From the NCBI GenBank assembly GCA_951217055.1, contig OX578280.1, forward strand, positions 65,692,513 to 65,756,512: a DNA stretch of 64,000 nt, in the 5' to 3' direction. The DNA is from Gerris lacustris. Lineage: Eukaryota > Arthropoda > Insecta > Hemiptera > Gerridae. A program made the translations under genes and the position numbers. The notes under the pieces are model-generated. The model saw only the letters and a list, made by a program, of their open reading frames with translations. It made no database searches and was not told where the DNA came from. Below are positions 11,556-23,600 of this stretch, in pieces; the stretch's first letter is position 1; the number at the start of each line of letters is the position of its first letter.

Positions 11556-12278
11556 ATTATTGAAGCGAGCGTAGCGAGCTTCCTACATTCAACGAAGTGC
11601 TCCGTGTCTGTGTGTCTGAAACGTACTACGATAACTTGAGAAAAAATTGACCGATTTTGATGAAATTGAATACTCATGTTCATTTTACCAATGCTCAGGA
11701 CGAGTTCATTGGACAACATTGTCTGCCCAAGCGTTCGCGCACAACGCTCGCGTAAACGTGCGCTTCAAAATTAAAATTGTAATTTGAAGACGGGAAAAAA
11801 TTCTATCTATAAATTCATTATATATTCGATGAGACAAACATTTCTTTCAAATAACATTTTTTAGTAAAACCAACAGCGACACCACTATGAATAATTAAAG
11901 ATCGTTAAATTAGTAAAGCGGACCTAAACGTTTAAAATAGAGAAAACAACTTTTTACCGATATCTTACGTTCTAACGAAATTATTTTGATAAAGCTTCAT
12001 TTACATCGTCTAATGCACAATTGAAACAGGCATGTAAAAATTTCAACTTGATACATACATAGTTTTTATGTAGCGAAGTGATTATATTTTATAATAATTG
12101 AAGTGGTAAGGCCGTGACGTGTAAAAGATTTAAGGAATAGTAGAATAACCCTTCTCTCCGACTGCAGGGATCTCTATTACTAGCACATTATTCTTTAGTT
12201 ATCAACTCATCATGATTAACTATCTAATATTTATTCCATTACGCTCGCTTCAATGATAGAGCCACGCAATGCCTAGTT
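11556..12278. mobile_element. GAAGCGAGCG inverted-repeat element (unit 1)
   Basis: Left end TTGAAGCGAGCGTAGCGAGC, right end CGCTCGCTTCAATGATAGAG then CCACGCAATGCCTAGTT. The interior carries a GTCTGTGTGTCTG stretch, ACCGATTTTGATGAAATT and GTTCGCGCACAACGCTCG. Class unknown. Other copies: 50222-50773, 50812-51296, 54297-55056. Confidence 0.55.
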
Positions 12279-12467
12279 AATTTAAATGTTGTTTTCATGA
12301 TTTTTCTTCATTATTCGCTAAAATGTTATAAAAATATTTGATTATTTGAAATTATGTTTCTTTGAGAAGTTATCTGACTGCGGCGGCATTGTAAACTCTT
12401 GTTTATAAATATATGTTACGTATTTAACAAATGATTTACTTATATCATATGCATTACTTAAATAAAG

Positions 12468-13838
12468 TGTTTGGGATTAGGCTAAAACCTAATTGATATC
12501 TAATTCGATTTATTTTTTAAGAATTTAAAGAAGGTCTGATGTGGAAGATTAATTCAATTTCCGACCGAAGTTCATTTAGTTTTCTTGCTAAACCCAGGTA
12601 CCCCCACCCTACCTTAGCTTGTCATTTCCGACCATCGAGTCAGTTGCCTTCTATAATTGGTTATCTGGTGCTGCAACCACCATAGCCAGCGCATCATTAA
12701 CTTCCTCACGCGGAAATCATGAGAGTGATAGCGTCTGCTTGTTCCCGACCGGGTCTCAGCATCCCGTGTTCTGCGGATATATTTATCTTTCACTCCGGGT
12801 GTGCATTTCTATACTCGCAACTTTTGAGGATTATTAATCTCATAATCCTCAGGTTAATAATTTCGGACAGTTCCCCGACGGTCATCAGCATCCGGTCGAT
12901 GTGGAGTGTCTTGGAAATATCTCACGGATCCCTCGCCTCTTCTCATCATTGTGATTGTGGATATTCTCACATTCGTGGATTCAGCAGTGGATCTCCGTGG
13001 CGACTTTATGGACTACTCTGTCTTCAGATAAGCCTTAACATTTTTCTATATAATCATCTCTCTTCTTTAAATTAATTATATAATAACTATCAGCGTATAT
13101 TCTATAGATTTTTTATACAATCTACGAACCTATAACTAGGATCATTACAATTTTAATTACACGGCATTTCTCATTATTCAGTTATTTCCATTATTTTTTG
13201 GAAGATATACTTATTCTTTAATATGCCTGTTTAACATTATCTTTTGTATTTTATTGATCAAGAATTAGTAGTCTTTTACTTTAATTTATAATTACTGTAA
13301 CCTAGCGTAACTTGAATTCACAATTTACTTTAATTTTAAGAATAGGAAGGAGCTCCTTATTCATTATAAGATTATATTTCAGATCAAAATTTATATTATT
13401 TGTATAATTTTAAAGAAATTATGTTTTGTTCAACTTCTTGCAAATTAAACTTTATTACCACTCTGTATTTTTTTTTCTTCTTAGTTTAAAGATAACAAAT
13501 CCCTTTACTCAATGGTTTTGGTGTTACCGGATTTTACTTTGTTGAAACCCGACGCCAATCCCGAACATAAATTTGGTAGCAGAGCGTGGCTTTCATTTTA
13601 ATTTTAATTATACAACGGATTTGTAATTTTTCTACTATATAATTTGTGATCTGTTTACAGCAATTTGAATCTGTTTAAGTAATTTAATTTCAAGAAGTTT
13701 AGTCTTCGATATGATTTTCAATGTTCCAGATTTGTACTTTTTTTATTATTTTTAAATCTGATAAAATAAATCCCTTCACTCAATGGTTTTGGTGTTACCG
13801 GATTTTACTTTGTTGAAACCCGACGCAAATCCCGAACA
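12468..13838 (+). mobile_element. LTR-retrotransposon remnant with 5-bp target duplication
   Basis: First LTR 12468-13567 (1,100 bp) with ends TGTTTGGGATT and AATCCCGAACA. Then comes a primer-site-like TTTGGTAGCAGAGCGTGG and about 190 bp of internal DNA, followed by only the last 80-100 bp of the second LTR, ending AATCCCGAACA at 13838. The flanks are TAAAG on each side (12463-12467, 13839-13843). No gag or pol remains. The superfamily is not determinable here. The corresponding region is missing from unit 2. Confidence 0.75.
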
Positions 13839-14372
13839 TAAAGTTTATTGTGCTATTTCATTATTAATTAAATCTAAGTGGCCACAGCGTTCTGCTGATT
13901 TGATTATGTAAATACATAGTATTAGTTTATTATATGTAAGAGATATAGGATCAATTAATGGCTTATTTATTCATACTTATTTAATGACAATAACAATGAT
14001 TTATATTATGATAACAATAAGTGGAGCACTTTGATCTAATATACGAATAAAATTAAGTTACGTGCTTCTTCTAGGAACGATATAAATTCTAAATTATTGT
14101 ATGTAACATATTTATATAATTATATTATATAAATATGTAGGAGGGAACATATAATCGTTACTATCGTTGAAACGATTAGAATGAACATTGGTATACATGC
14201 CTTATTAGTATATGCCAGATACACAAATCTGAAATAGTTATTGTTAAATTTTAGTAATTTATAGCATCAATTTATACCTAATGTATGTTTGTGCATTGGC
14301 TAATGTCAGGTTTAAGTGGATTAAGTAATTTGAATTATGCATGTGTAATAGACCTGCTAAAGCCTTACAATT

Positions 14373-15585
14373 TAGAGGTGGGTAATAACTGTTATTAGAT
14401 GGTAACTGGTAACGACGTTCCCGTTCTTGATCGGTAACACGTTACTGGTATAGGTTATTTGGGTAATAGGTTCCATTAGTGTCTGTATGAGCAAAAACAA
14501 AAGTTGTCGAAATAATATACCTTTCAATGAAATTCTACTTATTTAATAGTGAAGATATTCTACGTAGCTTGAAGATTCTACAAACATCGACGATCCGATG
14601 AGTGGGATCGCTGTTAAGATCTCATTTATGTTTGGCCCATTTAACAAGCAAAATAAAACAAAAAAGGGGCCCTTTCTGAGGCCGATAATAGCATGTAATA
14701 AGTATGAGTCTAAAATAGTTGCAGTGATGAAGTCCTATAGAGTCGTATAATATAATTATAATAAAAGTTGTTTGAGAAAAATCGGTCCAGTAAAACCGGA
14801 TATAAAACGTATGTTAGTTACGTATGAAAAGCAGGGGCGGGGCCGGAGTGCAAACCTGGATCTGGGTTCTAAGCTGAGGTATTGGTGTCAGTCCGCCGCA
14901 GGGCCCACGGCAGAGACACTCACACTAGGAGCGAAACTACTAATTAGACAGAGGAAGGGGTGAGGACTCCAAGTAGGGTTCTACGGTTCTACCCCTTCTA
15001 TTAGTACCTCTCCCCTACCCAACCGACATCTTGCAAATCTTTGTGGTTTTTGTTTTGTATTGTAATAACATTATTTAAATGGAAATAACATAACTTAACA
15101 GTACAGTTAACGGAAACGGAATCCGAGAACGGTAACGGAAATAAAGAACTGATCTGAATTAATAACGTAACGTAATGAAGAGTTATAGTTATATATAATA
15201 CAACGCTTTATAAAACCTAATTCCTAATACCTCAAGAGTTATCGATACCCTAGTTATAATATAACGCTTCCGCTTCATGGAAACCTAATGCCTCAGGGGT
15301 AATTAATACCGTTCCCGTTAAGTTAAAGTTATAATATAACGCATCGTATCATAGGAGCAGAGTACGAGTACAGTGCCGCCGCTCTGCGGAATATTATGAA
15401 CTAGGCTAGATTTGTAACTACTGAAGGAACCCCTTCCTTTCCGCCGCCGCGCCAATCGAAATATTTCTGACTTAGACAAGAGTTACTCGATAACAGGTAT
15501 TTTACAATATTGGGTTATCTGAGGAACGGTTGCTTTATAATAAAAGGTTATTTTTAACTATTACGTTATTTCCGACCCACCTTTA
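14373..15585. mobile_element. hAT-like non-autonomous element, 1.2 kb (unit 1)
   Basis: Ends TAGAGGTGGGTAAT and ACCCACCTTTA, inverted over 11 bp with one mismatch. An exact 8-bp duplication TTACAATT lies on both sides (14365-14372, 15586-15593). The 8-bp duplication and TAGAGGTG-type end fit hAT. The interior has many GGTAACGG-type motifs and no transposase. Confidence 0.72.
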
Positions 15586-16120
15586 TTACAATTATAACTA
15601 ATTGTGTTTTTCTTCTACCCAGTATCACATCATTTCATTTTATAGCTCAGGTTAGGTTGTAATATTAATGAGTCAATTATATGAAGAAAAACTTTTTATA
15701 GAGGTAATCATCATCAAGAGGTTTAATGTTGAAAAAATTAAACTCAGGATTATTTTTATTGTATAAAATTAATGGAAAATGTTGTATAACATAGTTTTTT
15801 CTTCGTGACATACTATTATCTATATATGATGCGAGTGGTAGAATATGATGTTCGGTGACAGGATACACTTAAACGCGTATAATTCTAGATGCAGGCACTA
15901 GATGAGCAGCTGGGTAGTATCAGAACATGATAAGCATTGGTCTTACGTAAAGGCGGTTAAAGGGCCAGTTAGTTAAGTTTATAAAAAAGTAAAAACATCA
16001 TTAAAAAAAATAAACTACATACAAATTCAAACCTTGTTTAAAATAGAACATGTAAATTTAATTTGACTGTTAATTGTAAATAAATTTATATTTATAATTT
16101 AGCTGTATGAAGTAATTGAA

Positions 16121-16177
16121 TTAATTTGAATTCACACTGAGAAGCAGAGTGAAGAATGAATAGGACAATTGAATAAA
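16121..16177 (-). CDS. Gene B exon 7 (last exon, stop codon)
   Basis: 57 nt after a strong acceptor (T-rich tract then TTTGCAG). Encodes [18 protein letters not shown] and TAA. The S-Y-S-F-F-T-L pattern is the standard odorant receptor C-terminus. Too short for ordinary ORF calling; found by phase, motif and conservation in unit 2. Confidence 0.85.
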   Translation of the reverse strand, partial: FIQLSYSFFTLLLSVNSN

Positions 16178-17553
16178 CTGCAAATAAAAAGAACACAAAA
16201 ACAATTAATTAAATAAATTATTTATAAAACCGTACATGAGCTCTATTAACTAACTATAAGGGAATTTATGAATACATACAGGGTGGGAAAAAAAACCGCA
16301 CCATCTGTATCACTTATAGCTCAGCTTCTGTAATAAATAGAGATATGGGGTGTGCGGGGTCTGAAAACTACATTCTTCTACTTTAAATTTTATATTTATT
16401 TCTTAAAAAACTATTGGGTGAAAGCCATGCAATGACGGTTTGAAATGGGGTCTTGAAAAGAGTTGCTGTTTGGTATTATAGTTTTGATAGAATAAATTAC
16501 CATATTGGGGAGGGGGGGGGGGTTCTTTGTAGGTAAGTGGAAGGAGTCCCTCATCAGTGTTACAACAAACATTGAAAATGTGATAACTACAATGTTGCCT
16601 GAAATTGAAGACAAATTACACGTTTCTGCAAGATGCCCCGTCCCATCGCTCCTTGCAAACAATTCAATACTTGCAAGATAATTGCCCAGACCTCAGGCAA
16701 CATTGTGCTCAACACATTTTCAATGTTTGTTATAACACTGAGGGACTCCTCCCACTTACCTACAAAGGAGCCAAGCAGCTCGACATGCGCCAGTTGTCTT
16801 ATACCTCTAGAATACTGGATTTGGTTTCAACGAAGAAAAATAATCAATAGTGAGGGTTCAAATAAAACTCATGATCTGACTCTATTTAGTAGAAGTAAGA
16901 AATTAGAGTGAACTTACACTGGTATAGTAAGCATAGTTGACAATGTGAGTACAGCTTAGTTTAATCTGTAAGGGTTGATTAGTAGCGATCATCAGAATGA
17001 TTATTTCCTTCCTTTGTTTAGGCTTCAGTTCTGTCCAACGACTACTGTAAACTGCATCAGTTAGCTTTGCACTCTAATTTAGAACAGAAAAACATTTAAA
17101 TAAACAATAACATGTATTAATACTACTTTAGCATCTACACGAGTTCCACATTATTCTATCATCAGATACTTCACATATTTTAGTATCTTTCTTAGATTTA
17201 AGGTTGTTAAAATGACCTTTTCTTCCAAAATACTTCCGTAATGGCAAATAAACCAAGGTACAATGAGGCTACAAACAAATGTAGTGTAAGAGATGCACTT
17301 TTGTCGCAGTGTGACGCTCTGCAATAATAAATAATGAGTTAAACAAATCAATTATTCAATACCTAGATTATTTAATGTATTAAATATCATAAGAAAAAAA
17401 ATTAGTTATAACAGCTGATTAAATTCTAATTAATTAAATATACAAATACATTACCTCAACACACATATAGGCACTAATACAATATGTAAGAATTCCGATT
17501 GTCAGATCACACATGATGGCAGGTTTTAACACTTCATTCATTACTTTGATAAA

Positions 17554-17621
<68 letters not shown>

Positions 17622-20600
17622 CTGAAGTAATTATTTAAATAGTAATATTTTTTATACCAAAGAAAATGAAATCAGATAATCGAATGGAAGGCTTGCTCTG
17701 TGTGTACCATCTTGTTTACACACAAGCTTCTTACAAGTTCCCGTCCCCACACAAAAAAGCCAGCCTACCAATGTAGTGATATCTACATTGTGGCTGAGTT
17801 GTGCTCTTTCTTTAGTCCATAACCATTGATTTTATTTATGTTTATTGCTTAACACTTGGCCAATTTCTGAATGAGGCATAAAACGGACTTGGCCGCAATG
17901 TAGATATCACTGCTTTGCTAGCCTATCTATATTTTTATAACTTTTCCTTTTCTTCTGAGTTATGCTCTTCTCATCAGCCACATAACTAGTATGTAAGTGC
18001 ACATATTACTGTTTAATGTCTCATTCAGAAACTGGCCAAATATTGAGCAAAAAATATATGAGCAGTGCACATGATGAATGTGTTAGTCTTTATAATATAA
18101 CGGTAACGAATAAACACACAAAACTATAATAGAATGAGATTTTATATTGAAGTACATTTTTTAAGTTGGTTCACAATAACTATACACATGTAGGTAGGTA
18201 CGTACAAGAATCAAGCGCGATCAAGAACGAATAAGTGTGGGAGAAGGTTAAGTTAGGCAATTCTCATTCAGTGTTGCCACCAGCCACAGACTCCCCTCCC
18301 AGCGACAACGTCTGCATAGCGTTGAGGAAACGTAGTCTTGCGGCCTGATCTAGAGACCTTTGCAGAAGGAGCCTTTTATTGGGGGACAGGAGCTGGCCGG
18401 GTATCAGTAGTAGGTATAGGTGTAGTTGTCTGCTTTTCCGGACCTGAGGTTACTGGTGATTGTAGATCAGTGGATCGAAAGAAAGCTGGTTTTAATCTGT
18501 AATAGATATAGTTTGATGTCCTCTGTCAGTTTGAATTTTAAAAAAACTTTTCAGAATGTGTGAGGACCTTAAATGGACCGGCATATACAGGCTGTAGAGG
18601 TTTTTGCTGGGCATCATGGCGAACAAATACATGAGAGGATTGGATGAGTTCTGGGTGGATAAATGGTTTCGACTGTGAATGGTGAGGAATACTTATTGGC
18701 TTAAATTGTCAAAAAAAATTTGAGCTTAAACAAAAATGTGGGTATATTGGACGTACTGTAAACGTACTGACTCTCCATAGGTTATTTACATGTCGAAAAC
18801 GTTTATTAACTTCATTATTATAAGTGTGAACTTCACTAGCAGTGTGCTTACCTAGTGCGTTGTCACATATGAGAAATTGTCCAGAAAGGAGTGAGATAGG
18901 TGAAAGTTGAAGAGAAGTAGTGTTTGATTGAAGAAGAAGTTGAAGTTTCGAGTCTTGAGCCTGAGCAGTTGAATAGAAGCGATTCGTGACATAGTATCAG
19001 CGGGTATATTATTCTTACCAGGTATGTAAATAGGGTTGTTGCCAGGTGTTGTTGTCTTATCAGGTGTATATGGTTCTTACCAGGTAGGTGTATTCAATAT
19101 CAGGAGTATAGTAAGATATAAAGTCATGTAGCGGAAATGACGTGGTGATTGGTGATGCTTTGTCTGGTTTTTGAGCGAAGGCAAATGATAGGGGTTTCAG
19201 ATCTGTAACAATTTTGAAATGTCGTGCCTCTAAAAGATGTCAAAAGTTTTTTAACTGCTGAATAGGCCGCTAATAACTCACGGTCATAATATGTACTGCA
19301 GTTACGTCAAGAGTTAGAGAGTTTCTTTGAATATAAAGCAAGTGGTTCGAGATTGCCATTTTGTACTTGATGAAGAGAGGCACCGACAAAAGTGTTAGAT
19401 GCAGTAACCATGAGAACCATAGGAAGGTCTGGAGATGGATGTGCAAAGAGAGTGGTTTTCTTATGTGGATTTTTAAGGTTTTGAAAAGCCTGATTGATTT
19501 GTCGTTTTTCTTATTACATGAAGTCAATTCAAATAAGATTTGTTTGGTATCAGCACTATGAGGTAAATGGCGTCTGTAAAAGTTAACGAGACCTAAGAAT
19601 CTGCTTAGTTCACTGATAGTTGAAGGTTTTGGTTTTCAACAATAGCTTGCACACGATCAGGTAAGGGATTGATACCTTGAGGAGAGATGTGGAAGCCAAG
19701 AAATGAAATTTCGGAAACGCCAAAAACTGATGTCAAGTTAGAGACATTGATTGTCATGTTATGAGAATTCAAACGGTCAAAATTAATACGGAGATGCTTC
19801 ATGTGCTCATCTTCATGTGTTCCTCTTTAGAAACTATCAAAATGTTATCCAGGTAGCAAAATAAGAATGGTAAATCAGATAGAATAGAGTTCATATAACG
19901 TTGAAATGACTTTGCAGCATTACGAAGGTGTTATCACAGATGTCTTCTGCACATCTCCTGGGTTAACAGGTATATTGTGGTGAAAAGCACGTACTAAATC
20001 AAGTTTTGAATAAACAGAAGTACCACTTAAACTGCTATTCCATTAGCATCCATGCTATCCATTAGGTGTGGCCCATGCCACACCTAATGGATGCATTTAG
20101 TTAGTGTAGCGATCAGGTTTAGTCTGAGAGTTTAAGGCACGGCAGTCCCCACATGGTCTCCATGTTCCATCTTTTTTAGATTTCAGATGGAGGGGACTAG
20201 CCAAAATACTGCTTGAGGGTTGACAAATTCCCATACCTACCATATTATGTTGAAATTGTAATTTTGCTATTGTAATAGGTCAGGAGGTAATCGGCGCACA
20301 TTAGAAGTTTCAGGTGGGCCAGAAGTTATGATCTGGTGTGTGGTGAGAGTATTGTTATTTTTATCACTATCAGTAGAATAAGTTTATTCTATCAGTAAGT
20401 TAGGAAAATGATGTAATAGTTGGTGAAATTTTATTATTTTGATAAGAAGGTGAACTGAGAATGAATTAGTCATTTGACGGAGATTATAGAGAATAACAGA
20501 AACATCAGCCCCTGAGTCGACAAGGAAGCTTAGTTCTGAAGTCTTATCAGTGATGTGTAAGCGAAAGGACTGTGATAAAGCCGCCTCACCTACCACCATC

Positions 20601-23600
20601 AGTGCGGGGCCTGTCTGTTTTCCTGTTGTTTAGTAGTATTATAAGTACATGGTTGAACATACATGTGAGCATCTGCTCCATAAGTTATGTGGTACCAACA
20701 GTATGAAGAGTCGTTATCAAGACTAGAGTTTGCATGAGGAGTAGCAGAGCGATTGCGTGAACGAGAACGGTCATTTTGAACTATAGCGTGATTGTTTGTT
20801 GAATTTAATTAGCTCTTCAATGGATTTAGTTAGTGAAGCTACTCTATTGTCTAATTCAATGAATTTAGAATCGGGTTGTGGTGAGGATGCTTACTGAGTC
20901 TGAAAAAATAATGATGCTTGTTGGTTGGCCTGAGAAATAACTGAAGGTGTTAATTCAATCTCCATTATTTTGTGTGCCATAACTGCTATGCCATCAAGTG
21001 CGTCATTTCTAGGGGCAAGAATTGGCTGGGCATGGGACGGTAACCTTTGTAAAAACAAGGTTTTCAAAAAATCTTCTTTCACCTTGCTCCCAGCTAGGCT
21101 TCTCATCTCCCTTAAAAGCTAACTTTGCTTCCTATTGCCAAGCTCTAACTCGGTTAGAAGTTTTTATGTCTTCCTTTCCTCTGATTCTTCAAATTCATGG
21201 AGGAATCTGATCTTAAGATCTCCATACGGCGTGGTGCACAAGGGTTTGGTGAAAAAATCGGAAATTCAATCAGCTATTTCTGAATCTAGGGTTGAAGTTA
21301 CATAGTGGTACAACGTCTGTTCGTTTGTAATATTAGAAATAAAAAATTGTGACTCTACTTGGGTGAACAAAACCTTTACATTCTTCATTCAAAAAGGAGG
21401 AAGTTTAATTGCAAACTGTGGAACTATCATGTCTTTTGGACTCACCTGTTTTATTTTCGTCACCGCTGTTGCTTCCGTCGTTGTCACCAATGATAGTCTT
21501 TATAATATAACGGTAACAAATAAACACTCACAATTAAATAGAATGAGATTATATATTGAAATAAATATTTAAAGTTGGTCTACAACAACTATACACATGT
21601 GGGTAGGTACGTACAAGAAACAAGCGCGAACAAGAACGAATAAGTTTGTCAGAAGGTTAAGTTAGGTAATCCTCGTTCAGTGTTGCCATCAGCCACAAAA
21701 GTATGAGTGAAGTGTGGTTATAGAATAAAACAAGAGCAGACTTGGCCACAATGTAGTCAATATTAGACTTTTTTTGGAGGGAGTCTGGAACTTGTCCCTT
21801 TTTACTTTCTCATATAAAGAGAAAGTATTGTGATGGCGCGAAAATTCGATTTTGAGATTTTGATGTATTTACACGTTTTGAGGTCCCCTGAGTCCAAAAA
21901 AGTGGTTTTTAAAAAATGTCTGTCTGTCGTCTGTCGTCTGTGCAGACGCCTGGAGCCTAAACTACTTGGCCGATTTTGACGAAATTTGGCATACATGTTC
22001 AGAAAAATCATACCCCGAGGCGAAATCGAGAAATGAATTTTAGCTCTAAATTTGGGGGCGCTACCCCCCAAAAACTCTGAAAAAACATGAAAAAAAATTA
22101 TTTCTCGAAAACGGTTCCGACGATTTTGATTAAAAAATTCTAAAATGTAGTCAATTTGAATACGAATCCAACGATATAAGCCGTTTTCCCGGGAAAAATC
22201 TAGTTCCTGAGAAATTAGTTTAAAACGCGGATGGAGAGAGCCCGGGTTCGATTCCCCGCCCAGGAGAAGTTATTTTTATGATAAATTTTGATGAAATGTT
22301 CAATAATATTTAAATGTACATTTTAAAACTAATAAATGGAAACACTGGGCTAAGTAATTATAAACTCGTATATGAGAAAGTTTGTCTGAGTTGTCTCGGA
22401 CCGATTTTTTCACGGTAAGATTTTTGTTTGGGATATCATTCCTTTTTGCTGGCTTCGGACTCGTTAATGTCTACTTGACTTTTTACGAGGCACTAAAGAA
22501 AGCAAGGCCACTGTATTTTCCCCAAATATACATTAAACCGACAAAGAATTACCCGGGGATAGAGAATTTTCCATGTGTGGTATTACACAGTTCTGAAAAA
22601 TTTAACAAACTTTCGGGCACTAAGAAAATGTTGTCTGAACTTCATGTTTTCGAGGTTGCTAAATCCGAATCTGAAGTCGACATTTCTCCAATATATAAAC
22701 AGTTTTCCCGGAAAATGCTCCTATTAAATTATTATTTTTAGTATAATTATTAATTTAATAATAATTATCGATACTATTATATTATTAGTTATAAAATTAA
22801 TTATATTTAATGAAATATTACATTACACTAATTATTATATTCTTTATGTCCCGGCGTCAAATATCTACACACATGTCACATGCTAATATTTAGGTTTATC
22901 TTGATAAAATAAATATTATATTAAATAGATAAATATATTATGAGATTAATAAAATACTTCAAAAAAAGTCGAGGTCTAAAATATAATAAAATTAATTTTA
23001 TTTGATTGACACCAACCTTATAATTTCAGTGTGAAGGTTGACAGTGCGACTTAAGTTTGAAGGTACAGATCTAAGATAACATTCCAGGACGGAAAGATTA
23101 GCCACAATCACCATGGTAGAGGACATTAATAAATTGAAGGTAATTACATGAATATTTACAGCCCAAATCCAGTAAAAATATTGAAAAGCCAATGCCAGGA
23201 AATAATACCTGATAAAATGAAATTTATTTAAAAAAATGGAATCAACCCAAAATAACATACCTTTTTACCTCTATATATAAAAGACAGGTTAGCTCGCAAC
23301 CAAATCAAGGCTGAATGTTGGCTAGAAATGTAGATTTTATTTTACGGTACACAATTATTGAGTAAACATTTGATTATAAGTTGTAAAATTATAGCATATT
23401 ATGTTTATTTTTCCTTTAATCCGATATTCAATATAACATAGTCAACTCTGAATAATAGTTAGATTTAGGCAGTGCTCGATTTCTAGAAATTAAGGTGCCG
23501 GAACTACAACCTACCCTCTCTCTACCCCCCCCCCCCCTCCCCCCCCTGTAGAAGGGGGGTCCGGGGGCCCTCCTTCGGGAAAATTTTAAAAATTAAACGT

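Larger units (their letters stand above)
18084..21697 (-). mobile_element. Ty3/Gypsy retrotransposon relic with both LTRs (gene B intron 3)
   Basis: LTRs of 205 and 204 bp (18084-18288, 21494-21697) begin TGTGGCTG on the minus strand. Between them, reading minus, are gag-like [19 protein letters not shown] (about 21,000), a protease-like [14 protein letters not shown] (20,500), a reverse transcriptase piece [20 protein letters not shown] (19,650) and a tail near 18,440 ([20 protein letters not shown]). Many frameshifts are present and most of the integrase is gone. No convincing target duplication. Same insertion as in unit 2. Confidence 0.8.

Noticed and set aside
16411..16911. Intact transposase gene
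   Set aside because: Only one short motif is recognisable, the Gly of QDGAPSH is lost, and the region is an inverted repeat of two fragments.
18084..21697. Target-site duplication of the Gypsy relic
   Set aside because: Flanking bases (ATGTGT left, AAAGTA right) do not match at the LTR limits; AATGT near both sides in different units is suggestive but off by two bases.
22240..22265. Possible tRNA gene (GGGTTCGATTCC T-arm-like sequence)
   Set aside because: Only the B-box/T-arm half is present; no acceptor stem, D-arm or anticodon arm can be folded around it, and it lies inside a repeat insertion.
22382..22741. 119-codon plus-strand ORF
   Set aside because: The unit 2 copy at 59,250-59,580 has several frame-breaking indels, the codons resemble no family, and the 5' part comes from a unit-1-specific insertion.
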